DNA from: JBOGFI01 sp050743365
GTDB lineage: Bacteria > Actinomycetota > Acidimicrobiia > IMCC26256 > JACDBD01
Assembly: GCA_050743365.1 (NCBI GenBank)
Contig: JBOGFI010000170.1
Coordinates: 1 to 35,368 of the forward strand
Length of the DNA stretch: 35,368 bases
Direction: 5' to 3'
The notes under the pieces were generated by a model, which had not been told where the DNA came from, ran no database searches, and worked only from the letters and a program-made list of their open reading frames with translations. Position numbers and translations under genes: made by a program. Position 1 is the first letter of the stretch. Every line of letters starts with the position of its first letter. Positions 8,332 through 16,375 of this stretch are shown here, piece by piece.

Positions 8332-10593
8332 CTACTGCTGGGTGAGGGCGGCGGTCGTCTCGGCGCGCTCGTCGGCCACTTCCTTGCCGCGGACCTCCAA
8401 CACGACCCGTCTCAGGTCGCCGCTGAACCGGAACGGGCTCTCGTAGGCCGGGCTCACCGGCGTCTGCGTGTCCTGGCCGCAGTCGAGCGGCTCGAGCCCG
8501 GTCACTCCGCACATTCGCGAGATCGTGCCCTCGCCGGCGACTGCGCCGTCGATCAGGAGCGTCGCCTTGCCCTGACGCCGACCGGTCAGGTCGAAGCGCA
8601 TCTGGAGCGTCGACGCGCCCACGGGGACCTCCCTGGTCGACGTGACGGCATAACGCTCGAGCTCGACGAAGTTGTACTCGTAGACGAGGCGGTTGTCCTT
8701 CACGTACAGGGTCCAGCCGGCGAACCGGCCGCCCAGCGCGAGCAGCACGCCCTCGGCGGACGCATCGGGCCGTTCCACCTCGGCCGTGATCGTGTGGTTC
8801 CGGTTGAACGTGCGTCCGGCGACCATCGGGTGGATGCCGGCCATGCCCGGGTAGTAGGTGAACACGGTCCGCTCCTGCGGCCACTGCGCCCGGAATGCGC
8901 CCCGGTCGTCGAGCGGTAGGACATTGTGCTTCCCGGCCTCGACCCACCACCGCTCGACCAGCTCCGCGACCTTCTCCGGATGCTGGTCGGCGAGGTCACG
9001 CAGCTCGGAGAAGTCCTCGTCGAGGTGGTACAGCTCCCAACGGTCCTCCTCGAACGGGTGTGGGAACACGTAGTGCACGTCGCGTTGATGCGCGGCGACG
9101 GCCTTCCAGCCGCCCGCCCAGACGGCGCGGTTGCCGAACATCTCGTAGTGCTGCACCGGCTTGCGGCCCGGCGAGTCGGCGTCGTCGAAGGTGTAGGCGA
9201 AGCTCGTGCCTGCGATGGGAAGCTGCGGGACACCGTCGAGCACCGCGGGGGCCTCGACGCCGACCACCTCGAGGACCGTCGGGACCACGTCGACCACGTG
9301 GTGGTACTGGCTACGGACGGCGCCGCGGTCGCGGATGCGGGCGGGCCAGCGCACCACGAGCGGGTCGCGCACTCCGCCGGCGTGCACCCAACGCTTGTAC
9401 CACTGGAACGGTGTGTTGCCGGCCTGCGCCCAACCGATCGGGTAGTGGTTGTACGTGGTGGGCCCGCCCAGTTCGTCGATGCGGGCGAGGTTGTCATCGA
9501 CGGTGACGTCGATGCCGTTGAAGAACGTCCACTCGCTCACGAGGCCGTGGTCACCGCCCTCGGCGCTGGCACCGTTGTCGGAGATGAGGACGACGAGCGT
9601 GTCGTCGAGCCGCCCGATCTCGTCGAGGAAGCCGATCAGACGGCCGATCTGGTCGTCGGTGTGCGTGAGGAACCCGGCGTAGACCTCCATCATGCGGGCG
9701 TAGAGACGCCGCGCGTCGTCGGAGAAGTCGTCCCACGCCTTCACGACCTCGTCGCGGGGCGCGAGCTCGGCGTTCGCCGGGGCGATGCCGAGCTCCTTCT
9801 GGCGGGCGAACCACTCCTCCCGCACCCGGTCCCAACCCCTGTCGTAGCGGCCGCGGTACCGCTCGATGTACTCCGGCGGAGTGTGATGGGGGGCGTGGCC
9901 GGCGCCGAACGCGACGTAGCAGAAGAACGGCTTGCGCGGCGCCGCCGACTGCTGGTCGCGGACGAACTCGATGGCCTTGTCGACGATGTCGGCGCTGAGG
10001 TGGTAGCCGTCCTCGGGCGAGGCGGGCGGATCGACCCGGTGGTTGTCGTGGATGAGGTCGGGGTGCCACTGGTTGTTGTCGCCGCCGAGGAACCCGTAGT
10101 AGCGGTCGAAGCCGCGCCCGAGGGGCCAGTGGTCGAAGGGGCCGGCCATCGTCTGCTGGTCGGCCGAGACCAGGTGCCATTTCCCGACCGCGAAGCAGTT
10201 GTAACCGTGTGCGTGGAGGACCTCGGGGAGCAATCCCGCCTGCTTCGACACGCGCCCCCGGCTGTTGGGGAAGCCGTTGGCACCCTCGGCGATCGTCGCC
10301 ATGCCGACCGAGTGGTGGTTCCGCCCCGTCAGCAAACACGCGCGTGTCGGCGAGCACAGCGTGGTGGTGTGGAAGTTGTTGTAGCGCAACCCGTCGGCGG
10401 CGAGCCGGTCCATGTGCGGCGTCTCGATGTCGGAGCCGAAGCAGCCGAGCTGGGCGAAACCGACGTCGTCGAGGACGATGAACACGATGTTCGGCGCACC
10501 CTCGGGCGGCGACGGCTCGGGCGGCCACCAGGGCTCGGAGTCCTGCCACGTGCGCCCGATGACGCCGGCGAACTCGGGCTCGAAGTACGACAT
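8332..10593 (-). CDS. Sulfatase (arylsulfatase family, Cys-type formylglycine enzyme)
   Basis: A 753-residue alkaline-phosphatase-fold sulfatase. The metal-binding start VFIVLDDVGFAQLGCFG is followed by the signature TTTLCSPTRACLLTGRNHH, where Cys80 (C-x-P-x-R) would be converted to formylglycine by a maturase encoded elsewhere. GKWHL and the second metal site LISDNGAS are also present. The ~200-residue C-terminal extension after about residue 540 is typical of long bacterial arylsulfatases. No signal peptide is evident at MSYFEPEF, so the enzyme is probably cytoplasmic. The start is ATG 10593 with AGGAGG 6 bases upstream; the frame is open further but overlaps nothing credible. It is last in the racemase-kinase-sulfatase run. 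In a sterol-catabolism cluster, hydrolysis of sterol or steroid sulfates is an attractive but unproven substrate guess. Confidence 0.9.
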   Translation of the reverse strand: MSYFEPEFAGVIGRTWQDSEPWWPPEPSPPEGAPNIVFIVLDDVGFAQLGCFGSDIETPHMDRLAADGLRYNNFHTTTLCSPTRACLLTGRNHHSVGMATIAEGANGFPNSRGRVSKQAGLLPEVLHAHGYNCFAVGKWHLVSADQQTMAGPFDHWPLGRGFDRYYGFLGGDNNQWHPDLIHDNHRVDPPASPEDGYHLSADIVDKAIEFVRDQQSAAPRKPFFCYVAFGAGHAPHHTPPEYIERYRGRYDRGWDRVREEWFARQKELGIAPANAELAPRDEVVKAWDDFSDDARRLYARMMEVYAGFLTHTDDQIGRLIGFLDEIGRLDDTLVVLISDNGASAEGGDHGLVSEWTFFNGIDVTVDDNLARIDELGGPTTYNHYPIGWAQAGNTPFQWYKRWVHAGGVRDPLVVRWPARIRDRGAVRSQYHHVVDVVPTVLEVVGVEAPAVLDGVPQLPIAGTSFAYTFDDADSPGRKPVQHYEMFGNRAVWAGGWKAVAAHQRDVHYVFPHPFEEDRWELYHLDEDFSELRDLADQHPEKVAELVERWWVEAGKHNVLPLDDRGAFRAQWPQERTVFTYYPGMAGIHPMVAGRTFNRNHTITAEVERPDASAEGVLLALGGRFAGWTLYVKDNRLVYEYNFVELERYAVTSTREVPVGASTLQMRFDLTGRRQGKATLLIDGAVAGEGTISRMCGVTGLEPLDCGQDTQTPVSPAYESPFRFSGDLRRVVLEVRGKEVADERAETTAALTQQ

Positions 10594-10637
10594 GGCTGCC
10601 CTCCTGGTCGTGCCCGCTGACTTGGCCGCGCTCGCTC

Positions 10638-10658
10638 GGCGGCAGGGTACCTGCCGCC
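10638..10658. repeat. Perfect hairpin (9-bp stem, GTA loop), REP-like, between kinase and sulfatase genes
   Basis: GGCGGCAGG-GTA-CCTGCCGCC sits in the 137-base gap 10594-10730, flanked by GCGCTCGCTC and GACCGCTCGCCGCTC. Its layout (3-base loop, CGCTC-rich flanks) resembles the 7579-7601 element. The rest of this gap shows nothing beyond the sulfatase ribosome binding site. Confidence 0.65.
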
Positions 10659-10730
10659 GCCCTGCGGACCGCTCGCCGCTCCCGCGCAATCCTGGCGGCG
10701 AGTGGCGGGCTGGCAGGCCTTCCGCTGGGT

Positions 10731-11834
10731 TCACACCTGCGGCACCGGCTCGCCGGGGGACGGCAGGCCGAGCAGGGCGGCGAGCAGGCGGGTGACGATG
10801 TTGTTGGTGCCCATGTCGGTGTCGGGCGGCATCAGACCGAACTCCACGATCATCGCCGTCACCCGCATCATCACCACGGCGAAGCGCAACCCCGCGAAGA
10901 CCTCGTAGAACTCCAGGTCGTGCGGCTTCCACCCGGTGAGCTCCTCGTAGCGGGCGAGCATCTGCTCACGAGTGGGAAAGCCCTCCAGCCTCGGCGCGGG
11001 CAGGCCCTCGTGGAAGTGCCGGTCGAGGAACAGCCACCACGCCAGGTCCATCATCGGGTCGGCGAGCGTCACCATCTCCCAGTCGAGGACGGCGATGCAG
11101 TTGCCCCCGCCGTCGAACATCTGGTTGTTGATGCGGGCGTCGCCCCACGCGAGCGCGAGGTGCTGTTCCCCGGTCGGCCGGTTGGCGCGTACCCACTCGA
11201 GCGCGGCCTCGGCCACCGGTTGGGGCCGGCCTTCGGCGGCCCACTCGAACGACTTCGCGTAGTACGCGATCTGCTGGTCGATGCCGGTCGCGCCATAGTG
11301 AGGCTTGTCGAGGATGTCGAGCCCGAGGGCACGCCAGTCGGCCCGGTGGATGCGGGTCATGGCGTCGAGCCCGGTCAGCGCGACGCGTTCCCGCTCGGCG
11401 GGCGTCGCCTCGTCCTTGAGCCAGCCCTGCTGTGTGTAGGGCGGGTTGTCGGCCGGCACCCGGCCCTCGACCTTGCCCATGACGAAGAACGGCGCCCCGA
11501 GGACCGACTCGTCGTCCTCGTACCAGTGGACCGGTGGCACGGGGACGTCGGTGCGAGCGAGCGCCTTGATCACCCGGTGCTGCGAGTCGAAGTCCGACTC
11601 GAGGAAGATGGTGTGCGCGGTCGGCTTCACCCGGATGACGTAGCCCGCACTGCGCGCCTCGCCGCCCTCGGTCCAGGTGGCATCGAAGATCAGCGTCTCG
11701 TTGGAGAAGCCCGTGAACGCCGGGCCGGTCAGCGGCGACACCGTGAGGTCGCGGGCGTCGGGAAGCTTCCCCGAGAGCCAGTCGCGGATCACGCTGCGGG
11801 CGGTTTCGAGGTCGCGCTGCTCCGGGATCGGCAT
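10731..11834 (-). CDS. APH-fold phosphotransferase family protein (acyl-CoA-pathway kinase type)
   Basis: A 367-residue aminoglycoside-phosphotransferase/choline-kinase fold protein. Visible parts are an N-terminal nucleotide lobe (LTGPAFTGFSNETLIF; GYVIRVKP), a hinge with FFVMGKVEGRVP, the catalytic-loop motif LAWGDARINNQMF, and the metal motif VLDWEMVTLADPMMDLAW. The usual HGD is WGD, as in the FadE36-like/ACAD10-11 kinase-domain branch found throughout fatty-acid and steroid loci. In Pseudomonas LvaA and human ACAD10/11, this kind of kinase phosphorylates 4-hydroxyacyl-CoA so that the hydroxyl can be removed. It lies 15 bases after the racemase stop, with AAGGAG before its ATG. An acyl-CoA-directed kinase is much more plausible here than antibiotic resistance. 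Confidence 0.85.
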   Translation of the reverse strand: MPIPEQRDLETARSVIRDWLSGKLPDARDLTVSPLTGPAFTGFSNETLIFDATWTEGGEARSAGYVIRVKPTAHTIFLESDFDSQHRVIKALARTDVPVPPVHWYEDDESVLGAPFFVMGKVEGRVPADNPPYTQQGWLKDEATPAERERVALTGLDAMTRIHRADWRALGLDILDKPHYGATGIDQQIAYYAKSFEWAAEGRPQPVAEAALEWVRANRPTGEQHLALAWGDARINNQMFDGGGNCIAVLDWEMVTLADPMMDLAWWLFLDRHFHEGLPAPRLEGFPTREQMLARYEELTGWKPHDLEFYEVFAGLRFAVVMMRVTAMIVEFGLMPPDTDMGTNNIVTRLLAALLGLPSPGEPVPQV

Positions 11835-11849
11835 GTCGACTCCTTCGAG

Positions 11850-12992
11850 TCAGAGCACCGCGCCGGCTTCGCGCAGGCGCGCCACCTCGGCGGGATCGAA
11901 GCCCCATCGGCCGAGGACGGCCTCGGTGTCGTCGCCGGCGTGCATCGGCGGCCCGGCGACGGTGGCGGCCGTTCGGCTGAAGCGCGGCGCGGGTGCGGGC
12001 TGCGGCACCCCGTCGAGCTCGAGGAAGGTGCCCCGGGCCCGGTTGTGCGGGTGGGCGGGCGCCTCGAGCGGCGTCAACACGGGCGCGAAGCAGGCGTCGC
12101 TGCGCTCGAGCAGCGCACACCACTCGTCGCGGGTCTTGGTGCGGAACACGGCGGCCATGCGCTCCTTCTCGTCGGGCCACCGGTCCTTGTCGTACTGGGC
12201 GCCGAGGTCGGCGTCGTCACGGCCCAGGCGCGTCATGAGCTCGGCGTAGAACTGCGGCTCCACCGCGCCCACGGCGACGAACTTGCCGTCGGCCGTCTCG
12301 TACACCTCGTAGAACGGTGCCCCGGTGTCGAGGAAGTTCGTGCCCCGTTCGCCCCAGAAGCCGCTGGCGCGCGCGGCGTAGAACGGCGTGAGCATGAGCG
12401 CGGCGCCGTCGACCATGGCCGCGTCGATCACCTGCCCCTTTCCGGAGCGAGCGGTCTCGAAGGCGGCGCAGGCAATGCCGAACGCGAGCAGCATCCCTCC
12501 GCCGGCGAAGTCGCCGAGCACGTTGATGGGCGGCGTCGGCTTCTCGCCCGCCCGCCCGAGCTGCTCCAGCGCGCCCGCCAGGGCGATGTAGTCGATGTCG
12601 TGGCCGGCGGCGTGGGCGAACGGGCCGGCCTGGCCCCAGCCGGTGAGGCGGCCGTACACGAGGCGGGGGTTGCGGGCGAGACACGCGTCGGGCCCGAGAC
12701 CAAGGCGCTCGGCCACGCCGGGCCGCCACACGTCGACGAAGGCGTCGGCCTGCTCGACGATGCGCAGGAGCGCCTCGACGCCATCGGGGCGCTTGAGGTC
12801 GATTGCCACCGCCTGCTTCCCCCGGTCCATGGCGCTGGCGGCGGGCCGGGATCGGTCGACGGCGTCGGCGGCGTCGACCCGGTCGACGCGCAGCACCTCT
12901 GCGCCCATGTCGGCGAGGAGCATCCCGCAGAAGGGCCCGGGGCCGAGGCCGACCATCTCGGCGACGCGCAGGCCGGTGAGCGGTCCCCCCAC
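11850..12992 (-). CDS. mcr: Alpha-methylacyl-CoA racemase (CaiB/BaiF, class III CoA-transferase fold)
   Basis: A 380-residue family III CoA-transferase-fold enzyme. It matches M. tuberculosis alpha-methylacyl-CoA racemase at its catalytic positions: His131 in AGHDIDYIALAGAL, Asp161 in NVLGDFAGGGM (the same spacing of 30 as His126/Asp156), and Glu245 in AVEPQFY (Glu241). It would interconvert 25R and 25S 2-methylacyl-CoA thioesters, which is needed because acyl-CoA dehydrogenases accept only the S form of cholestenoyl-CoA. The start is GTG at 12992 (GTGGGGGGACCG); no better start precedes it. First substantial gene of a minus-strand run with the kinase and sulfatase, and divergent from fadA5 across a KstR-like operator. 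Confidence 0.88.
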   Translation of the reverse strand: MGGPLTGLRVAEMVGLGPGPFCGMLLADMGAEVLRVDRVDAADAVDRSRPAASAMDRGKQAVAIDLKRPDGVEALLRIVEQADAFVDVWRPGVAERLGLGPDACLARNPRLVYGRLTGWGQAGPFAHAAGHDIDYIALAGALEQLGRAGEKPTPPINVLGDFAGGGMLLAFGIACAAFETARSGKGQVIDAAMVDGAALMLTPFYAARASGFWGERGTNFLDTGAPFYEVYETADGKFVAVGAVEPQFYAELMTRLGRDDADLGAQYDKDRWPDEKERMAAVFRTKTRDEWCALLERSDACFAPVLTPLEAPAHPHNRARGTFLELDGVPQPAPAPRFSRTAATVAGPPMHAGDDTEAVLGRWGFDPAEVARLREAGAVL

Positions 12993-13004
12993 GGTCGGCG
13001 CGGC

Positions 13005-13055
13005 TCAGGGGGCGTCGTCGGCGAGGCGCAGCACGGACGAGGGGCGTTCGACCAT
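13005..13055 (-). other. Possible 16-residue leader ORF upstream of the racemase gene
   Basis: ATG at 13055 to TGA at 13005 encodes MVERPSSVLRLADDAP. It begins 5 bases from the KstR-like operator and ends 12 bases before the racemase GTG. There is no Shine-Dalgarno sequence, so it could only be translated leaderless. It may equally be the residual N-terminus of a lost gene or chance. Confidence 0.2.
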
Positions 13056-13060
13056 CGAGT

Positions 13061-13072
13061 AGAACAGATTCT
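13061..13072. promoter_or_regulatory. KstR-like operator (AGAACAGATTCT, one mismatch)
   Basis: On the minus strand it reads AGAATCTGTTCTA, keeping the TGTTCTA half-site of the KstR consensus. It lies between the divergent racemase (start 12992) and fadA5 (start 13131), 58 bases from the fadA5 ATG. Confidence 0.7.
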
Positions 13073-13130
13073 AATCTTGGGGTCCCGCGGCCGTCCCGGT
13101 CGCGCCGTCGCCGCCGCGAAGGAGCATGTC

Positions 13131-14300
13131 ATGGGCACGCCGGTAATCGTCGAGGCCGTCCGCACACCGATCGGCAGGCGTAACGGCTGGCTCTCGGGCC
13201 TCAAGGCGGTCGAGATCCTCCGCCACGCGCAGCGCACCGTCATCGAGCGCGCCGGCATCGAGCCGGGCCAGGTGCAGGAGATCATCGGCGGCTGCGTCAC
13301 CCAGGCGGGCGAGCAGGGCTCCAACGTCACTCGCAACGCGTGGCTGAGCACGGGCCTCGACTACGAGGTTGCGTGTACCACGGTCGACTCGCAGTGCGGC
13401 TCCGCCCAGCAGGCCAACCACCTGGTGGCAGGGCTCATCGCCGCCGGCGGTATGGACGTCGGCATCGCGTGCGGCGTCGAGGCGATGAGTCGCGTTCCGC
13501 TCGGCGCCAACGTGATGAACGGGCCCGGTTTCTACAAGACCGCCGACTACCCCTGGGACGACCCGCCCAACGGCCAGTTCGGCGCCGCCCAGCGCATCGC
13601 CGAGATGCGCGGGCTCTCCCGCGAGGACCTCGACGAGTGGGGGCTCGGATCGCAGCAGAAGGCGAAGGTGGCGTGGGACGAAGGCCGCTTCGAGCGGGAG
13701 GTGGCACCGATCGAGGCTCCCGTCATCGGCGACGACGGTGAGCCGACCGGTGAGACGCGGACGATCAGCCGCGACCAGGGCCTGCGGGAGACGACGAAGG
13801 AGGGCCTGGCCAAGCTGAAGCCCGTGATCGACGATCAGTTGATCACGGCGGGCAACTCGTCACAGATCTCCGACGGGGCCGCGGCGGTGCTGTGGATGGA
13901 CGAGGACAAGGCGAAGGAGCTGCGACTGCGGCCGCGGGCGCGCCTGCTGCACCAGCTCGTGACCGGCTCCGACCCCTACTACCTGCTCGACGGGCCGGTG
14001 CTCGCGACCCAGAAGATGCTCGACCGCTCGGGCATGTCGATGGCTGACTTCGACCTGTTCGAGGTCAACGAGGCCTTCGCCTCCGTCGTGCTCAGCTGGG
14101 CGCAGGTGCACAAGCCCGACCTCGACCGGGTCAACGTCAACGGCGGCGCCATCGCGCTCGGTCACCCGGTCGGGTCGACCGGCAGCCGGCTCATCACCAC
14201 CGCCCTGCACGAGCTCGAGCGCACCGACCGGGAGCTCGCGCTCATCTCGATGTGCTGCGGCGGCTCGCTCGGCACCGCCAGCATCCTCCAGCGGGTTTAG
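13131..14300 (+). CDS. fadA5: FadA5-type steroid 3-ketoacyl-CoA thiolase
   Basis: A 389-residue degradative thiolase that would cleave acetyl-CoA (or propionyl-CoA) from beta-keto steroid side-chain CoA esters. The match to M. tuberculosis FadA5 as I remember it is strong throughout: PIG-RNGWLSGL, QVIGGCVTQ-GEQ, TTVDSQCGSAQQANHL, the long ISDGAAAVLWMDE, EVNEAFASVVLSWA, VNVNGGAIALGHPVG and ISMCCGG. The catalytic residues are Cys89, His345 and Cys375; His to Cys spacing is 30, as in FadA5. ATG 13131 has GAAGGAG upstream. It is alone on the plus strand, controlled by the operator at 13061-13072. Its TAG overlaps the TAA of the convergent esterase gene by 2 bases (TTTAG). This is one of the most secure functional calls in the window. 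Confidence 0.93.
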   Translation: MGTPVIVEAVRTPIGRRNGWLSGLKAVEILRHAQRTVIERAGIEPGQVQEIIGGCVTQAGEQGSNVTRNAWLSTGLDYEVACTTVDSQCGSAQQANHLVAGLIAAGGMDVGIACGVEAMSRVPLGANVMNGPGFYKTADYPWDDPPNGQFGAAQRIAEMRGLSREDLDEWGLGSQQKAKVAWDEGRFEREVAPIEAPVIGDDGEPTGETRTISRDQGLRETTKEGLAKLKPVIDDQLITAGNSSQISDGAAAVLWMDEDKAKELRLRPRARLLHQLVTGSDPYYLLDGPVLATQKMLDRSGMSMADFDLFEVNEAFASVVLSWAQVHKPDLDRVNVNGGAIALGHPVGSTGSRLITTALHELERTDRELALISMCCGGSLGTASILQRV

Positions 14301-15226
14301 ACGAACGCCCGCCGAAGCGCGCCGGCGATCTTCTCCATGGCCTCGTCCGCTTCGGGGAACAGCATGGGCATGCTCACGAAGCCGTGGATCATCCCGTCGT
14401 ACCGCACCGCCGTGGCGGGCACGCCCGCCGCCTGCAACGCGTCGGCGTAGGCCTCACCCTCGTCGCGCAGCGGGTCGTACTCGGCGGTGACGACGACCGC
14501 GGGCGGTAATCCCGAGAGGTCGGCGGCCCGGATCGGTGACGCGTGCGGGTGGGCGCCGTCGCCGTCGGCGCCGAGGTACTGCGTCCACAGCCAGCGCATC
14601 GACGCGCCGTCGAGGAAGTAGCCCTCGCCGTTCTCGGTGAACGACTTCGTCTCGCAGGCGGCGTCGATGACCGGGTAGATCAGGATCTGGTGCACGATCG
14701 GTGGCCCGCCGCGCTCTCGCGCGAGGAGCGTGGTTGCGGCGGCGAGGTTGCCGCCGGCGCTGTCACCGGCGACGACGAGTTGGGCGGCGTCGGCGCCGAG
14801 GTCGGCGGCGTGCTCGTGTGCCCAGACCGTGGCCGCGTAGCAGTCGTCGAGCGGCCCGGGAAAGGGGCACTCGGGGGCGAGGCGGTAGTCGATGCTCACG
14901 ACGACCGCGCCGGTGGCGTTGGCGAGGCGGCGGCAAGTGCCGTCGTGAGTGTCGAGCGAGCAGAATACGAACCCGCCGCCGTGAAAGTAGACGATCAGCG
15001 GTCGCGCGCCGCCGGTGCCGGGGGTGTAGATCCGCACCGGTATCTCCGCGGCTGGCCCGGGCATCGTCTGGTTGTCGACCGACGCAACCTCTACCGGTTG
15101 GTCGAGCGCGCCGAGGAGGTTGCGGTCTTGCTCTCGCACGGTGGCGATGTCCTGCTGCCACAGCGGCGGCGCGCCGATCTCCTCGAGCTGATCGAGCATG
15201 GTGCGGGCGGCGGGCGAGAGCGGCAT
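14297..15226 (-). CDS. HSL-family alpha/beta-hydrolase (esterase/lipase)
   Basis: A 309-residue hormone-sensitive-lipase-type hydrolase. The oxyanion motif HGGG is at 82-85, the nucleophile elbow GDSAGGN has Ser156, an acid lies in AEYDPLRDEG, and the catalytic His in DGMIHGFVSM. There is no signal peptide, so it is probably cytosolic. The start is ATG 15226, 2 bases after the TAA of the upstream LLM gene, so it is the last gene of the fadD19 operon. HSL-family esterases can act on steryl or acyl esters; here it might release sterols from esters or hydrolyse a lactone-like intermediate, but the sequence does not decide. The convergent fadA5 gene overlaps at the stop codons. Confidence 0.9.
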   Translation of the reverse strand: MPLSPAARTMLDQLEEIGAPPLWQQDIATVREQDRNLLGALDQPVEVASVDNQTMPGPAAEIPVRIYTPGTGGARPLIVYFHGGGFVFCSLDTHDGTCRRLANATGAVVVSIDYRLAPECPFPGPLDDCYAATVWAHEHAADLGADAAQLVVAGDSAGGNLAAATTLLARERGGPPIVHQILIYPVIDAACETKSFTENGEGYFLDGASMRWLWTQYLGADGDGAHPHASPIRAADLSGLPPAVVVTAEYDPLRDEGEAYADALQAAGVPATAVRYDGMIHGFVSMPMLFPEADEAMEKIAGALRRAFV

Positions 15227-15228
15227 GG

Positions 15229-16347
15229 TTACCGGAACTTCGGAAGCACGCGCTCGCCGATGTTGCGAATCGTGTCCAGGCACGCCTCCTGGGGCACGGT
15301 GCCCATCTGGATGAGGAACATGATCTCATCGGCGCCGACCTCACGGAGGCGCTCGACGTAGGCGATGGCCTGGTCGGCGTCGCCGTACGCATGCTCGGCG
15401 TTCCAGAGTCCGGTCGCGGTCGGGGTCACCGGGATCTCGGCCTCGTGCAGCATGGCGACGACGCGGTCGCGGTCCTCCCGCATTGCGGTCAGTGTCTCCT
15501 GGACGTCGTGGTCCTCGTCCTCCGACGGCGGCGGGCCGCCGCCGTACCAGTGGGCGATGGCCTCCGCGAAGAACCGTTGACCGCGTGTGCCGATCCGCAG
15601 GGCCTCGTCGGCGTCGTCGAGCACGATCGCCGGGCACAGCGCCGAGAAGTGGTCGTTCACGACTGACGACACGAAGCCCTCACCGTCGCGCTCGTCGCGG
15701 GCCTCGTCGTAGAGGTGGCGGAGGAGGTTGATCTCCTCCACCCCCGCGAAGCCGAGCACGAGTGCGCCGATGCCCCACTGGGCGGCCAGCCGGACCGTCT
15801 CGCGCTTCGTGCACGCCAGGTACAGCGGCGGGTGGGGTTCCTGAACGGGCCGGGGGACGATCGGATGGGGCGTCACCTCGAGCAGGTCGCCCTGCCACTC
15901 GAACATCTCGTCGTCCCACATGTGCCCGATCATGCGGAGCGACTCCTCCAGCTCGGCGTAGGTGTTGTGGGGGTCGACCCCGAACGCCGACATCTCCTGG
16001 AGCGTGGCGCCGCGCCCGGCGCCGAGGTCGAGCCGGCCGCCGGAGAGCACGTCGAGCATGGCGGCGCGCTCGGCCACCCGGATGGGGTGGTTGTAGTTGA
16101 ACGGCAGGCACACCACGCCGTGGCCGAGCCGGATGGTCGACGTGCGGGCCGCCAGGAACGCCAGGAAGATCTCGGGCGCGCTCATGTGCGCGTAGCGCAG
16201 CAGCGAGTGGTGCTCGACCGCCCACACCCGGTCGAAGCCCATCTCCTCGGCCAGCACCGCCTGCTCGACGCACCCGTGGATGACCTCGCGCTCGTGGTCG
16301 CGGGTAGGAAAGGCCAGCTGGGCCTCGAAGATCATCGAGAACTTCAC
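15229..16347 (-). CDS. LLM-class (luciferase-like) flavin/F420 oxidoreductase
   Basis: A 372-residue TIM-barrel oxidoreductase of the bacterial luciferase superfamily. Typical segments are EEMGFDRVWAVEHH, LGHGVVCLPFNYNHPIRVAERAAMLDVLSGGRLDLGAGRG and the C-terminal VERLREVGADEIMFLIQMG. The H-P-I/A-E-RAA-LD-LSGGR-GxGRG pattern is shared by FMN-dependent monooxygenases and F420-dependent enzymes, so the cofactor cannot be assigned. It starts at GTG 16347 (MKFSMIFEAQ), 28 bases after the upstream flavoprotein stop, and is followed by the esterase with a 2-base gap. Its place in the fadD19 operon suggests a redox step on a sterol intermediate. Confidence 0.88.
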   Translation of the reverse strand: MKFSMIFEAQLAFPTRDHEREVIHGCVEQAVLAEEMGFDRVWAVEHHSLLRYAHMSAPEIFLAFLAARTSTIRLGHGVVCLPFNYNHPIRVAERAAMLDVLSGGRLDLGAGRGATLQEMSAFGVDPHNTYAELEESLRMIGHMWDDEMFEWQGDLLEVTPHPIVPRPVQEPHPPLYLACTKRETVRLAAQWGIGALVLGFAGVEEINLLRHLYDEARDERDGEGFVSSVVNDHFSALCPAIVLDDADEALRIGTRGQRFFAEAIAHWYGGGPPPSEDEDHDVQETLTAMREDRDRVVAMLHEAEIPVTPTATGLWNAEHAYGDADQAIAYVERLREVGADEIMFLIQMGTVPQEACLDTIRNIGERVLPKFR

Positions 16348-16375
16348 GCGAAGACCGCAGGCACGGTGGGTGCTC

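Noticed and set aside
10594..10932. N-terminal extension of the sulfatase
   Set aside because: The extension overlaps the kinase gene in another frame and crosses a palindrome; ATG 10593 has a strong AGGAGG and family-like start.
10731..11834. Antibiotic-resistance aminoglycoside phosphotransferase
   Set aside because: The catalytic loop is WGD-type, and its position beside an acyl-CoA racemase points to a lipid-pathway kinase.
10920..13130. Extension of the fadA5 frame about 2.2 kb upstream
   Set aside because: It is antisense to the kinase and racemase genes. Thiolase homology begins at ATG 13131, which has a ribosome binding site and lies just downstream of the operator.
13131..14300. 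Generic acetyl-CoA acetyltransferase
   Set aside because: The FadA5-specific segments (GRRNGWLSGL, ISDGAAAVLWMDE, EAFASVVLSWA) and the KstR-type operator favour the steroid thiolase.
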